From assembly GCF_042653205.1 (NCBI RefSeq), contig NZ_JBHSHY010000013.1:1-64000 (forward strand): 64,000 nt of DNA, in the 5' to 3' direction. Below, piece after piece: positions 49,691 to 58,296 of the stretch. The notes under the pieces were generated by a model. The model was not told the origin of the DNA, did not search any database, and was given only the letters and a program-made list of their open reading frames with translations. The position numbers were made by a program, and so were the translations under genes. Source of the DNA: Paenibacillus_Z sp042653205. GTDB taxonomy: Bacteria > Bacillota > Bacilli > Paenibacillales > Paenibacillaceae. How positions within the stretch are numbered: the stretch's first letter is position 1; each line of letters opens with the position of its first letter.

Positions 49691-49736
49691 TTTTATGCCT
49701 CTTTTCTTTGTATTCAGGTTCTTCTGTTCAAGGAAC

Positions 49737-49767
49737 ATGTTACGCCTTAGAGCGCGCTCTAACGCAA
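49737..49767 (-). promoter_or_regulatory. MerR-type promoter with 19-bp spacer and palindromic operator
   Basis: On the minus strand TTGCGT (49767-49762) and TAACAT (49742-49737) are separated by 19 bases, the overlong spacer typical of MerR-activated promoters. The perfect palindrome TTAGAGCGCGCTCTAA (49747-49762) lies inside the spacer. It drives the old yellow enzyme gene. Confidence 0.82.
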
Positions 49768-49794
49768 GCTGGAATTTCGTGATAAAATAAAGCC

Positions 49795-50157
49795 ATGAAG
49801 GAACAATATACAATCCAACAAATTTCCCGGATGACCGGACTGTCTGCGCACACGCTGCGATACTACGAGAAGATGGGGCTGCTTGGCGGGGTAGGCCGAA
49901 ACCATCAAGGATATCGTCAATATGACGATGCCGATCTCGCATGGATCGAGTTTCTGCTGCGCCTACGCGCGACCGGAATGCCGATTCGCGACATGAGGCG
50001 GTTCTCCGAGCTGCGCAGCAGAGGGGAGTCCACCCTCGGCGAGAGACGCGAGATCTTGGAGACCCATCAACGGAAGATCAAGACGCAGATTCAAGAGCTC
50101 GAGCGGCATCTTGCCAAGATCCAGGAGAAGGTCGCCTTATACGCCGACGTAACCTGA
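49795..50157 (+). CDS. MerR-family transcriptional regulator
   Basis: A 120-residue MerR protein: YTIQQISRMTGLSAHTLRYY, EKMGLL and the wing with NHQGYRQYDDADLAWIEFLL, then a coiled-coil dimerisation helix (about 80-115). No Cys-rich metal loop at the C-terminus, so it is more likely to sense an organic or electrophilic compound. Divergent from the OYE gene with a shared palindrome at 49747. Confidence 0.92.
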   Translation: MKEQYTIQQISRMTGLSAHTLRYYEKMGLLGGVGRNHQGYRQYDDADLAWIEFLLRLRATGMPIRDMRRFSELRSRGESTLGERREILETHQRKIKTQIQELERHLAKIQEKVALYADVT

Positions 50158-50225
50158 TTGGACAACCCACACGCAAGCGGTCAAGCTGGAATAGATTATC
50201 CCATCTTGAAAATGGAGGGGATAGC

Positions 50226-50663
50226 ATGTCAAAGTTTCTTGATACGCGAACGTCGCAAAATGCCAGCACCGGGGGGTCCATTGAGATTACATTAACCCCC
50301 ATGACACCGACTGCCATAGGCGTTGTCGGACTCAATGTTACGGGAGCCGGTGGAGAACTAAGAGTGACCCTTAGCGGAATCGCCGCGATTAATCTGCCGG
50401 CCGGACCTCAGCCTGAAGGTTCTGTCATCGTCTTGGCCGTCGTGCGTGGTACGGCTTTAGTTCAAGAGGCGTTAGTCGGGGATGTCGTACTCCCATTGCT
50501 CCCGACGGATACCGGCGTGAAAATTCTTAATTTAACCGTTTCGGATTATAACGTGCCGTATCCCGCTTCGAATGAGCTCGTTTATTCGCTTGCCGTGTTT
50601 TCCGCTGTTGGAGGAACGCGACTCGGGCCGGAAAGTTTTTATGCCTCCGCGTATTCGAACTAG
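50226..50663 (+). CDS. Beta-rich protein of unknown function
   Basis: A 145-residue protein rich in Val, Thr, Gly and Leu with alternating hydrophobic residues (for example IEITLTPMTPTAIGVVGLNV and GSVIVLAVVRGTALVQEALV), suggesting a beta-sandwich. No signal peptide. It may be a surface or spore-coat type protein, but I do not recognise a family. GGAGGGGATAGC precedes the ATG at 50226. A terminator follows. Confidence 0.65.
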   Translation: MSKFLDTRTSQNASTGGSIEITLTPMTPTAIGVVGLNVTGAGGELRVTLSGIAAINLPAGPQPEGSVIVLAVVRGTALVQEALVGDVVLPLLPTDTGVKILNLTVSDYNVPYPASNELVYSLAVFSAVGGTRLGPESFYASAYSN

Positions 50664-50700
50664 CAAGGTGACAAGACGATCAAGGTAGGAAGGTTCACCC

Positions 50701-50725
50701 AGGCACCCTGTTAAGGGTGCCTTTC
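50701..50725 (+). terminator. Intrinsic terminator
   Basis: AGGCACCC (50701-50708) pairs with GGGTGCCT (50714-50721), followed by TT and CC. Similar in sequence to the terminator at 22262. Confidence 0.7.
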
Positions 50726-50833
50726 CTGCGTCCCGATGAAGGAAGCACAGGCCACTTATCGAATAGTAAACGTAGTGGAAAGCGTTATCATCGAGAGTGA
50801 ACAGGCCTTTTTCAAGAAAAGGAGATGGTGCGT

Positions 50834-51274
50834 GTGCTGAACAACAAGACGAACCCTGCCGATGTGATCGGCTATTGCTGCCTGAGGTTTCCGGTGACGG
50901 ATCTGAAGAGGTCCGTTGCGTTTTACTGCGAGGTGCTGGGCTACGAATTGCTGTCGGCGGACGAGGTGTTCGGCGAAGCGCACATGGCTCTGAAGAACGG
51001 CAACGACCCAAGCCTCTTCTTGATGGAGACCAAGCCGGAAGCCTTCTCCCCGCTGCGGTTCGAATTTCCGCGGTCCTACTGGGTGACGAACGGCGCGAGA
51101 CAGGCGACGATGATCGAGCTGCTCACGAACGATTTGCTGGCGCTGCATGAACGGCTGCAGCACGCCGGCGCCCGGATCGACGCGGAGCCTGCGTTTACGG
51201 AGGAATTTGGGTACTTCACCTTCTATGATCCGGATGGGCATTTTTTTCGGGCGGTGGAGGAGCGAGGCGAGTAG
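50834..51274 (+). CDS. VOC-family (glyoxalase/bleomycin resistance-like) protein
   Basis: A 146-residue VOC-fold protein: LRFPVTDLKRSVAFYCEVLG at the start and EEFGYFTFYDPDGHFFRAVE at the end, with metal-type positions visible in the last segment. Function unknown; the fold is used in metal-dependent lyases and drug binders. GTG at 50834 lies nine bases after GGAG; an ATG at 50825 touches that site. High GC and backbone-like codon use mark the return to core-like DNA. Confidence 0.82.
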   Translation: MLNNKTNPADVIGYCCLRFPVTDLKRSVAFYCEVLGYELLSADEVFGEAHMALKNGNDPSLFLMETKPEAFSPLRFEFPRSYWVTNGARQATMIELLTNDLLALHERLQHAGARIDAEPAFTEEFGYFTFYDPDGHFFRAVEERGE

Positions 51275-51347
51275 GGCTGACGTTCAGGGACGCGCATGAA
51301 CGTAGTCGATGGACCATTTCCATGTCGAATTCGAGGAGGGAGCCGCC

Positions 51348-51962
51348 ATGCCGGCGACGAAGGACCGCATCGCGATCGTGCCCGCGAACGAGGCGTCTTG
51401 GGAAGACTTGGAGCAGGTGCTGGGGCCGGTGAAGTGCCACTCGGACCGGTGCTACTGCCAGCGGCACAAGATTCTGAGCGCGGAGTGGCGCCGGATCGAT
51501 GACGACGAGCGCGCCTTCCTGCTGCGCGCGCAGACCAACTGCGGCAGCCCGGAGGCGGACACGACCAGCGGTCTGGTCGCGTACCTGGGTGATGAGCCTG
51601 TCGGCTGGGCTGCAGTCGAGCCGCGCGCGCACTTCAGCAACTTGCTGAGGAGCCGCATTCTCTGGGCGGAGCGGAACGAGGACAAGCAGGACGAAGGCGT
51701 ATGGGCCGTCACCTGCTTCATCGTGCGCAGAGGCTATCGCCGACGCGGCATCATGTATGCGCTCGCCCGCGCGGCCGTCGGCTTCGCCCGGCAGCGGGGC
51801 GCCCGCGCCCTCGAGGGGTATCCGATGGCCACCGAGCCCGGCAAGGAGATCACGTGGGGCGAGCTCCACGTCGGCAGCCGGAACGCCTTCGCCGCGGCCG
51901 GCTTCCGCGAGGTGACCCATCCGACGCTTCGGCGGTACGTGATGCGGGTGGATTTTGAGTAG
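51348..51962 (+). CDS. GNAT-family N-acetyltransferase
   Basis: A 204-residue protein with the GNAT acetyl-CoA motif near GYRRRGIMYALARAAVGFAR (about 130-150) and the closing FAAAGFREVTHPTLRRYVMR. The N-terminus has a Cys/His-rich stretch (CHSDRCYCQRHK, about 34-45). Substrate unknown. Start at 51348 follows GAGGAGGGAG; the frame from 51309 overlaps that site. Confidence 0.85.
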   Translation: MPATKDRIAIVPANEASWEDLEQVLGPVKCHSDRCYCQRHKILSAEWRRIDDDERAFLLRAQTNCGSPEADTTSGLVAYLGDEPVGWAAVEPRAHFSNLLRSRILWAERNEDKQDEGVWAVTCFIVRRGYRRRGIMYALARAAVGFARQRGARALEGYPMATEPGKEITWGELHVGSRNAFAAAGFREVTHPTLRRYVMRVDFE

Positions 51963-52031
51963 GGCTAGGCTGGTCTCTATGAGTCTAGGCGAATGCCAGC
52001 CGGGCATACTGAGAGAATAGGAGGGATGGCA

Positions 52032-52493
52032 ATGGCGTATACCGTTGAGTTCAAGACCGTGTCCACGGTCGGACTGGAGTCCTCGCCGGTGGCGGAGGCG
52101 CTGGCCGGCTTGCGCGCGAACGAGGCTCGTTATTTCATGAACAAATACAAGCACGACTTCACGGTGGTGCCCGCGAGCGAAAGCCAGGAGACTCTGGATT
52201 ACGTGAACCGCGTGCTGCAGGAACGCGATATCGCGTTCGCGGCCAAGCCGCTGGAGACGTCGCGGTTCCAAGTGGAAAACATCAAGTTCGCCTACGTGTT
52301 CTATGAGGACGGGCTGTCGGTCAACGTCATGTACACGGTGGACGATCCCAAGAAGCGGGCCGTCGGGTTCAAGCTGTCCGAGGGCATGGACGTGCCGAAG
52401 GAGCTGGAAGGGAAGTTCAAGTTCGCGACGCAGAAGTCCAAGCTGGCCGGCATCATCCGGGGCTCGTACTTCGTCATCAAGGGCGAGTACTAA
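52032..52493 (+). CDS. Unknown protein, paralogue of 30642-31109
   Basis: A 153-residue soluble protein nearly collinear with the island copy at 30642 (same length within two residues, most positions identical). This copy has GC-rich, backbone-like codons. ATG at 52032 after GGAGGGATGGC. No family recognised. Confidence 0.78.
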   Translation: MAYTVEFKTVSTVGLESSPVAEALAGLRANEARYFMNKYKHDFTVVPASESQETLDYVNRVLQERDIAFAAKPLETSRFQVENIKFAYVFYEDGLSVNVMYTVDDPKKRAVGFKLSEGMDVPKELEGKFKFATQKSKLAGIIRGSYFVIKGEY

Positions 52494-52546
52494 TCCTCGC
52501 GGCTGAAATGTCCACGCCGCATACCGCCGGTGATAAGCCCCCAAGC

Positions 52547-52580
52547 AGCCTCTATTCCTTCACCGGACTAGAGGCTTTGT
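52547..52580 (+). terminator. Intrinsic terminator
   Basis: AGCCTCTA (52547-52554) pairs with TAGAGGCT (52569-52576), followed by TTG. Confidence 0.6.
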
Positions 52581-52719
52581 TCGTTGGGTCACCGATGCCG
52601 CCGGCAGCCGGAGCGAGCCGATTAGCGGTCGGGGGCGGAAACGCGGTACAATACGGAGGACACGCCATTCCCAAGCGGATGGCCGCCGATCAGCAAAACC
52701 AGCGAAGGAGATTTTCAAA

Positions 52720-53148
52720 ATGAACCACACCCAGGACAATCACTTCATGTTAAGCGAAGACGTCGATTATGACCAAACGATGTTCGGCGCGCTCGGCATG
52801 CGGATCACCGAATGCACGGGAGACCGCGTCGTGGCGACGATGCCCGTCGGACCGGCGACCCGCCAGTATTTCGGCGCGCTGCACGGCGGCGCGTCGGTGG
52901 CGCTGGCCGAGACGGTGGCGAGCGTGGGCACGTACCAGCTCATCGACAAGGAGAACCAGCTGGCCGTCGGCATGGAGATCAACGCGAACCATATCCGCTC
53001 CAAGCGGGACGGCATCGTCACCGCCGTCGCGACGCCGCTGCATAAGGGGCGGACGACGATGGTTTGGGACATCAAGATATCGGACGAGGACGATCGGCTG
53101 ATCTGCGTCTCCCGCTGCACCGTGGGCATCATCCCGAGAGTGCGCTAG
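52720..53148 (+). CDS. PaaI-type hotdog-fold thioesterase
   Basis: A 142-residue hotdog protein with the PaaI signature FGALHGGASVALAETVAS (about 47-64) and AVGMEINANHIRSKRDG. Such enzymes hydrolyse aryl- or acyl-CoA thioesters. A site (GAAGGAG) lies before the ATG at 52720. Confidence 0.9.
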   Translation: MNHTQDNHFMLSEDVDYDQTMFGALGMRITECTGDRVVATMPVGPATRQYFGALHGGASVALAETVASVGTYQLIDKENQLAVGMEINANHIRSKRDGIVTAVATPLHKGRTTMVWDIKISDEDDRLICVSRCTVGIIPRVR

Positions 53149-53183
53149 CCGGACCGGATGTGCCTGCTCATAACCGGCAAAAA

Positions 53184-53257
53184 AAGCTCCCTCAAAGCGC
53201 AAACGAGGGAGCTTTCATATTATCAGGTTAACCAGTCTTTACTGGTTAGCCCTTTTT
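53184..53257. terminator. Two consecutive terminators between convergent genes
   Basis: AAAGCTCCCTC/GAGGGAGCTTT (53184-53216) works on both strands; AACCAGT-CTTT-ACTGGTT followed by AGCCCTTTTTT (53228-53257) reads on the plus strand. Confidence 0.75.
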
Positions 53258-53338
53258 TATGGCCGTTTTTGCTATGCCGTTCTGCATGGCGATGCCAGGC
53301 TCGCCCCCAAGGGCATCCGGCACAGCAACCCAGCGCCG

Positions 53339-54100
53339 TTATTCAATCGTGCTCTTCAACGCTTGATACATATTGGCCGTATGTTGGTCGACCTCGTCCC
53401 GCGGCATGCGCAGGCGGCCGACGGAGGAACCGTAGCCGATCTCCGGCTGGCCTTCCTCCAGGCCCTTGAAGATCCCGTCCGCGAAGGCGTCCAGCGGCTC
53501 GCCGTGGACATGCAGCCCCGTACCGCCTAGGTCCGTATTGACGGCCGGAGGCGCCACCTCGATGATTTCGACGGACGTCTCCGCGAGCTGATGCCGCAGG
53601 CTCACGGTGAAGGAATGCAAGGCCGCTTTGGTGGCGGAATAGATCGGCGCGATCGCGAGCGGGGTGAAGGCGAGCCCGGACGTCACGTTCAGGATCGCGG
53701 CCGCTTCCTTCGCGGCGAAGTGCGGCGCGAACAGCATGGCGAGATGGATCGGCGCTTCTAGGTTGGTGGCGATCTCGCCGGCGTAATGCGGCCAATTGTC
53801 CTTGGCCTCGGCCTTCAACACGTGGAAGCGCTGCTGGATCCCCGCGTTGTTCACCAGGACGTTCACGTCCGGATAGTGCGTCGTGGCCCACTCGAACAAG
53901 GCCGTGCGCTCAGAATCACCGTTCAGGTCCGCCGCGTGCGTCACGAGGCCGGGCACCTTCTCCTTCGCCTGCCGAAGGACGTCCTCGCGCCGGCCGGTCA
54001 CGATGACCGTGTTGCCGGCTTTCGCGAAGCGCTCCGCGAAGGCAAGTCCGATGCCGGAACCTCCGCCGGTGATCAGGATGGTATTTCCTGTGAGTTTCAT
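53339..54100 (-). CDS. DltE-like short-chain dehydrogenase/reductase
   Basis: A 253-residue classical SDR: cofactor loop TGGGSGIGLAFAERFAKAG, NNAG (about 84-87) and the active-site YSATKAAL (about 152-159). It resembles DltE/YkvO-type oxidoreductases. ATG at 54100 with GAGGAGC upstream; the frame beyond to 54226 has no site. Substrate unknown. Confidence 0.88.
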   Translation of the reverse strand: MKLTGNTILITGGGSGIGLAFAERFAKAGNTVIVTGRREDVLRQAKEKVPGLVTHAADLNGDSERTALFEWATTHYPDVNVLVNNAGIQQRFHVLKAEAKDNWPHYAGEIATNLEAPIHLAMLFAPHFAAKEAAAILNVTSGLAFTPLAIAPIYSATKAALHSFTVSLRHQLAETSVEIIEVAPPAVNTDLGGTGLHVHGEPLDAFADGIFKGLEEGQPEIGYGSSVGRLRMPRDEVDQHTANMYQALKSTIE

Positions 54101-54471
54101 GGGCAGCTCCTCTTTTCTAACGAATTTGGCTTGCGTGCTTGGCAAGCCGGCGTGGCGCGCAGGGGCGGCGGCTCGCGCTTGGTTGCGGATGGCGGCCTGC
54201 TCGTCCTGCAGCGGCCCGCGGTCCACGGAAGCGTCGCATGCGCCGCTTCAGGGAATGTTATCCTGCTGATATGAATAGGATACGCCTCGCACCGCGGTTC
54301 AAGTCAACAAAAATTTCGGCATCCGCCGGCGGACGAATCCGTCCCGCGCGAAGACGCCCGGTCCGATTTACCCCACGCATACCAAGGTCCCCCGCGAATT
54401 TCTAGTCCATTCGTCCCGGATATTCGAGAAATCTAACGTTTGTTGACTGCATTCTCAAGTTTGTTGTCTAG

Positions 54472-54498
54472 TTGAAGGCGGTCCATATTCTTTACAAT
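54472..54498 (+). promoter_or_regulatory. Possible promoter of the sugar ABC operon
   Basis: TTGAAG (54472-54477) and TACAAT (54493-54498) with a short 15-base spacer, about 95 bases upstream of the first permease gene. Confidence 0.35.
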
Positions 54499-54526
54499 GA
54501 CATCAATCGGGTTCTGAATGCGCTTA

Positions 54527-54554
54527 CTGTAAGCGTGTACTGAAAGCGCATGCA
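54527..54554 (+). promoter_or_regulatory. Two cre-like CcpA sites
   Basis: TGAAAGCGCATGCA (54541-54554) fits the cre consensus WTGNAANCGNWNNCW except the first base; TGTAAGCGTGTACT (54528-54541) fits less well. Placed between promoter and start codon, where CcpA roadblocks transcription. Confidence 0.4.
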
Positions 54555-54592
54555 CACATAAAAAAGCGAGCAAAAGCAAGGAGTGGTCGAAC

Positions 54593-55537
54593 ATGGATAG
54601 GAAGACCGGGCGCAAGCGCGCACGAACGCGCTGGCGCACGCAAGATACCGAACTCACGCTGCTGGCCTTACCGACGACCGTCTGGTACATCTTGTTTTGT
54701 TTCCTGCCGATGTTCGGCCTCGTGATCGCCTTCAAGGATTTCAAGATTCGCGGGGGGTTCCTGAGCAACGTCATCCATAGCGACTGGACCGGGTTCAAGA
54801 ACTTCGAATTCCTGTTCAAGTCGAACGACGCCTGGATCGTCATTCGCAACACGCTGGGCTACAACCTGATCTTCATCGTGCTCGGCATCGCGGTGCCCGT
54901 CACGCTGGCGCTCATGATCGGCCAGCTGCACAGCGGCAAGGCCGGCAAGTTTTATCAGACGCTGATGTTCCTGCCGTACTTCCTCTCCTGGGTCGTGGTG
55001 TCCGCCATCGTGTGGGCGTTCCTGAGCTTCGACAAGGGGATCGCGAACCAGTTCCTGACCGGCCTCGGCCACGACCCGGTGAACTGGTACATGGAACCGA
55101 GCTACTGGCCGTACTTCCTGATCTTCATGAACGTCTGGAAGGGCCTCGGCTACGGCATGGTCGTCTACCTGGCGACGATCACCGGCATCGACAACACGTA
55201 CTACGAAGCGGCCGTCATCGACGGCGCGTCCAAGTGGCAGCAGGCGCGGTTCATTACGCTGCCGCTCATGAAGCTCGTCATCGTGATGATGTTCATTCTG
55301 GCCGTCGGGCGCATCTTCTACACGGATTTCGGCTTGTTCTTCCAAGTGCCGCGGGATTCCAATTCGCTGTTCAACGTGGCGACCACGGTCGACGTGCTGG
55401 TGTACAAGCAGCTGAAGACCGCGACGGTCGGCATGGCGTCCGCCTCCGCGTTCGTCCAATCCGTGCTGGGCTGCTTGACCATACTGCTGGCCAACTGGAT
55501 CGTGCGTCGCGTCGACCGCGAGAGCGCCATGATGTAA
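54593..55537 (+). CDS. Sugar ABC transporter permease (LplB type)
   Basis: A 314-residue permease with six hydrophobic helices and the cytoplasmic EAA loop YYEAAVIDGASKWQQARFIT (about 204-223). LplB-like permeases import oligosaccharides or related carbon sources with an LplC/YtcP partner and a lipoprotein. First gene of the operon permease-permease-binding protein. There is no ATPase in the cluster, so it must use a shared MsmX-type ATPase encoded elsewhere, as is normal for this family. Confidence 0.92.
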   Translation: MDRKTGRKRARTRWRTQDTELTLLALPTTVWYILFCFLPMFGLVIAFKDFKIRGGFLSNVIHSDWTGFKNFEFLFKSNDAWIVIRNTLGYNLIFIVLGIAVPVTLALMIGQLHSGKAGKFYQTLMFLPYFLSWVVVSAIVWAFLSFDKGIANQFLTGLGHDPVNWYMEPSYWPYFLIFMNVWKGLGYGMVVYLATITGIDNTYYEAAVIDGASKWQQARFITLPLMKLVIVMMFILAVGRIFYTDFGLFFQVPRDSNSLFNVATTVDVLVYKQLKTATVGMASASAFVQSVLGCLTILLANWIVRRVDRESAMM

Positions 55538-55552
55538 AGGAGGATGCGGAAC

Positions 55553-56482
55553 ATGTCATCAAGCGCGAAATTCGAGTCGGGTCTCGATAAGTTCAACCGG
55601 ATCAAGCCCGGCACCAACCTGCTGTTCAACCTGATCTTCATTATTCTGGCGCTGCTCTGCCTCATCCCGGTCCTCGTGGTGCTGTCCATCTCGCTCAGCA
55701 GCGAGGATTCCATCCGGAACGGCGGGTATCATCTCTTCCCGACGGCGTTCTCCGGGGAGGCGTACCAATACATCATCAACCAAGGGACGATGATCATGAA
55801 GGCGCTCGGCGTCTCCGTGCTCGTGACCGGCGTCGGCACGCTGCTCGGCGTAATGCTGACGACGTCGATGGGGTACGTGCTGTCCCGGCCGAATTACAAG
55901 CTGAACGGGCTGCTGACCTGGATCGTCTTCATCCCGATGGTGTTCAACGGCGGCCTGGTGTCCAGCTACTACATCAACTCCAACCTGCTGGGCCTCAAGG
56001 ATACGGTCTGGGCGCTGATCCTGCCGCTCGCCGTCTCGTCGTTCAATGTCATCATCTGCAAGACGTTCTTCCGCAGCACGATTCCGGACGCGCTGATCGA
56101 ATCCGCCGAGATCGACGGCTCGAGTCAGCTGCGCATCTTCTTCTCGATCGTGCTGCCGATCTCGCTGCCGGTCCTGGCCACCATCGGCCTGTTCCTCTGC
56201 TTCGCCTATTGGAACGACTGGTTCCAGTCCATGCTGTACATCGACAACCAGAACCTGTTCTCGCTGCAGGCGCTGCTTAACAGCCTGATGACCAACATCG
56301 ACGCCTTGGCGAAGAACGCGTCCGTCATGGGCGTGAGCTACGCGGAGCTGGTCGCCAAGATGCCGAAGGAATCCGCGCGGATGGCCGTCGCCATCGTCAT
56401 CGTGGTGCCCGTGGCCATCGCGTACCCGTTCTTCCAGAAGTACTTTATCTCCGGTCTGACGATCGGCGCCGTGAAAGGCTGA
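55553..56482 (+). CDS. Sugar ABC transporter permease (LplC/YtcP type)
   Basis: A 309-residue permease with six helices and EAA loop ALIESAEIDGSSQLRIFFSI (about 183-202). Ends KYFISGLTIGAVKG, the typical C-terminus of this family. ATG at 55553 lies nine bases after AGGAGG; an ATG at 55544 is too close to it. Second gene of the operon. Confidence 0.92.
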   Translation: MSSSAKFESGLDKFNRIKPGTNLLFNLIFIILALLCLIPVLVVLSISLSSEDSIRNGGYHLFPTAFSGEAYQYIINQGTMIMKALGVSVLVTGVGTLLGVMLTTSMGYVLSRPNYKLNGLLTWIVFIPMVFNGGLVSSYYINSNLLGLKDTVWALILPLAVSSFNVIICKTFFRSTIPDALIESAEIDGSSQLRIFFSIVLPISLPVLATIGLFLCFAYWNDWFQSMLYIDNQNLFSLQALLNSLMTNIDALAKNASVMGVSYAELVAKMPKESARMAVAIVIVVPVAIAYPFFQKYFISGLTIGAVKG

Positions 56483-56622
56483 TTCCCGAAGTAAGCCGGG
56501 CCCGTCCCGGTTTATGATACCCGCCGCGCTTGCCGACGGCGGGAAAGCAAGCCCAAGCACCGAAAGCACGAGCATCCGAAGCATGATGCCAAGAAGCACG
56601 ATCAAAGGGAGGAAAAACGGAT

Positions 56623-58143
56623 ATGAAACAGACAAAGAAAAAATTACTGGCCGTCGGCGCCGCGGCGCTCTTGACGACCGCGCTCGCGGGCTGCGGCTCG
56701 AATTCCAATTCGGAGACGGGCAGCAACGCGCCGGCTAACGGGAACGCGCCTGCCAACGCATCGGCGGACGCGGGGACGAACGCGAACAAGCCGGCCTCGA
56801 GCGACATCCCGACGCTGGTCTGGTGGACGATCGGCGGGCAATTGCCGGCCAACTTCGACAAAGCCCTCGACGCGATGAACGCGTACACGGCCGAGAAGAT
56901 CGGCGTGAAGATCGATATCAAAGTAGCCAGCTGGGGCGACTGGGACACGAAGATCAACACGGTCGTCAACACCGGCGAGCCGTTCGACATCATGTTTACG
57001 AATAACAGCAAGTACAGCCAGCAGGTCAACATGGGCGCGTTCGCCGATCTGACCGACCTCGTGCAGAAGGAAACGCCGGACCTGTACAATCTGATTCCGC
57101 AGAAGGTATGGGATGGGACGAAGATCGGCGGGAAAATCTATTCCGTACCGACGTATAAAGACTCCTCGCTCACGCAATACTGGGTGTTCGACGACAAGTA
57201 TGTGCAGAAGTACGGCATCGATACGGCAAACATCAAGACGCTGCAGGATCTCGACAAGCCGTTCCACGACATGAAGGCCGGCGAGGGCAAGAGCTTCTAC
57301 CCGCTGCCGATGACGCAAGGCGGATTCAACGGCTTCTTCAACAGCTACGACGACTTGACGCTCGGCCTGCCGCCGATCGGCGTGAAGGCCGACGACGCGT
57401 CCCGCAAGGTCGTCTCCGTGCTGGAACAGCCGGACGTCATGGACGGCCTGAAGCTGCTGCATAAGTGGTACCAGGACGGCATCGTCAACCCGGACGCGCC
57501 GACCAAGACCGAAGCGGACAAAGGCCCGGCATTCTTCGCGGCGCAAGCGTTCCCTGGCGCGGAAACGACGTGGCAGATCAACGAAGGTGTCGAGAAGTAC
57601 GACATGTTCCAGAACTTCGGCCCGATCTACACGACGAGCACGATCCAAGGGTCCTTGAACGCGATCTCGGCGACCTCGAAGTATAAGAGCGAAGCGCTGA
57701 AGTACCTGCAGCTGGTCAACACCGATCCGAAACTGCGCAACATGCTGGCCTTCGGTGAGCCGGGCGTCGACTACAAGAACGTCGACGGTGAGAAGGTCGT
57801 CGAGCGCACGACCGACACGTGGCCGCTGGCCGCCTACACGCAAGGCACGTTCTTCGACCTGGCCGTGACGAAGGGTGCGCCGGTCGATCAGTGGGATCAA
57901 GTGAAGAAGCTGAACGAGCAAGCCACGTCGTCCTCGACGCTCGGCTTCGCGCTCGACATCAGCAACCTGGGCACTGAAGTGGCCAACACCAAAGCGGTGT
58001 GGGACAAATACAAATACGAGCTGCTGACGGGCGCATCCGATCCGGAGAAGGTCATTCCGAAAATCGTCTCCGAGCTGAAAGCCGCCGGCATGGATACGAT
58101 CGCAAAGGCCGCCCAAGAACAAATCGACGCGTACTTCAAATAA
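56623..58143 (+). CDS. Extracellular solute-binding lipoprotein (LplA type)
   Basis: A 506-residue lipoprotein: signal peptide with lipobox LAGC (Cys about 23), a Ser/Asn/Ala-rich linker (about 25-60) and a family 1 binding domain (TLVWWTIGGQLPANFDKALD, WVFDDKYVQKYGI). Captures the substrate for the two permeases. The substrate is not evident from sequence. A strong terminator follows at 58174. Confidence 0.93.
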   Translation: MKQTKKKLLAVGAAALLTTALAGCGSNSNSETGSNAPANGNAPANASADAGTNANKPASSDIPTLVWWTIGGQLPANFDKALDAMNAYTAEKIGVKIDIKVASWGDWDTKINTVVNTGEPFDIMFTNNSKYSQQVNMGAFADLTDLVQKETPDLYNLIPQKVWDGTKIGGKIYSVPTYKDSSLTQYWVFDDKYVQKYGIDTANIKTLQDLDKPFHDMKAGEGKSFYPLPMTQGGFNGFFNSYDDLTLGLPPIGVKADDASRKVVSVLEQPDVMDGLKLLHKWYQDGIVNPDAPTKTEADKGPAFFAAQAFPGAETTWQINEGVEKYDMFQNFGPIYTTSTIQGSLNAISATSKYKSEALKYLQLVNTDPKLRNMLAFGEPGVDYKNVDGEKVVERTTDTWPLAAYTQGTFFDLAVTKGAPVDQWDQVKKLNEQATSSSTLGFALDISNLGTEVANTKAVWDKYKYELLTGASDPEKVIPKIVSELKAAGMDTIAKAAQEQIDAYFK

Positions 58144-58173
58144 GCCGATTGAGCAAATCGACATCCGGAATAA

Positions 58174-58203
58174 CCCGAACGGCTGCGGCCGTTCGGGTTT
58201 TTG
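58174..58203 (+). terminator. Intrinsic terminator of the sugar ABC operon
   Basis: CCCGAACGGC (58174-58183) pairs with GCCGTTCGGG (58188-58197), followed by TTTTT. Confidence 0.85.
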
Positions 58204-58296
58204 CCACAAATTACGGAATTGCTTTGGGGCAGGATGAGGTACTATGGTTGAAAAAGCGGGGTGCGACAATATAGCCTATTGCAAAGGAGACGCCGC

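Larger units (their letters stand above)
54101..54592. other. Intergenic stretch of about 490 bases
   Basis: No credible gene. The left part (54101-54420) is GC-rich and featureless to me. The right part (54430-54592) becomes AT-richer and carries the transporter promoter region and cre-like sites listed separately. Confidence 0.6.

Noticed and set aside
20152..50700. ccrA/ccrB/ccrC or other recombinase genes in the island
   Set aside because: I looked for large serine recombinase, tyrosine integrase or intact transposase frames and found none; only the IS3 tail at 22569. The mobile character therefore rests on repeats alone.
53158..53469. Possible small protein at 53158
   Set aside because: The frame runs through two strong terminators and the end of the SDR gene on the other strand; no supporting start signal.
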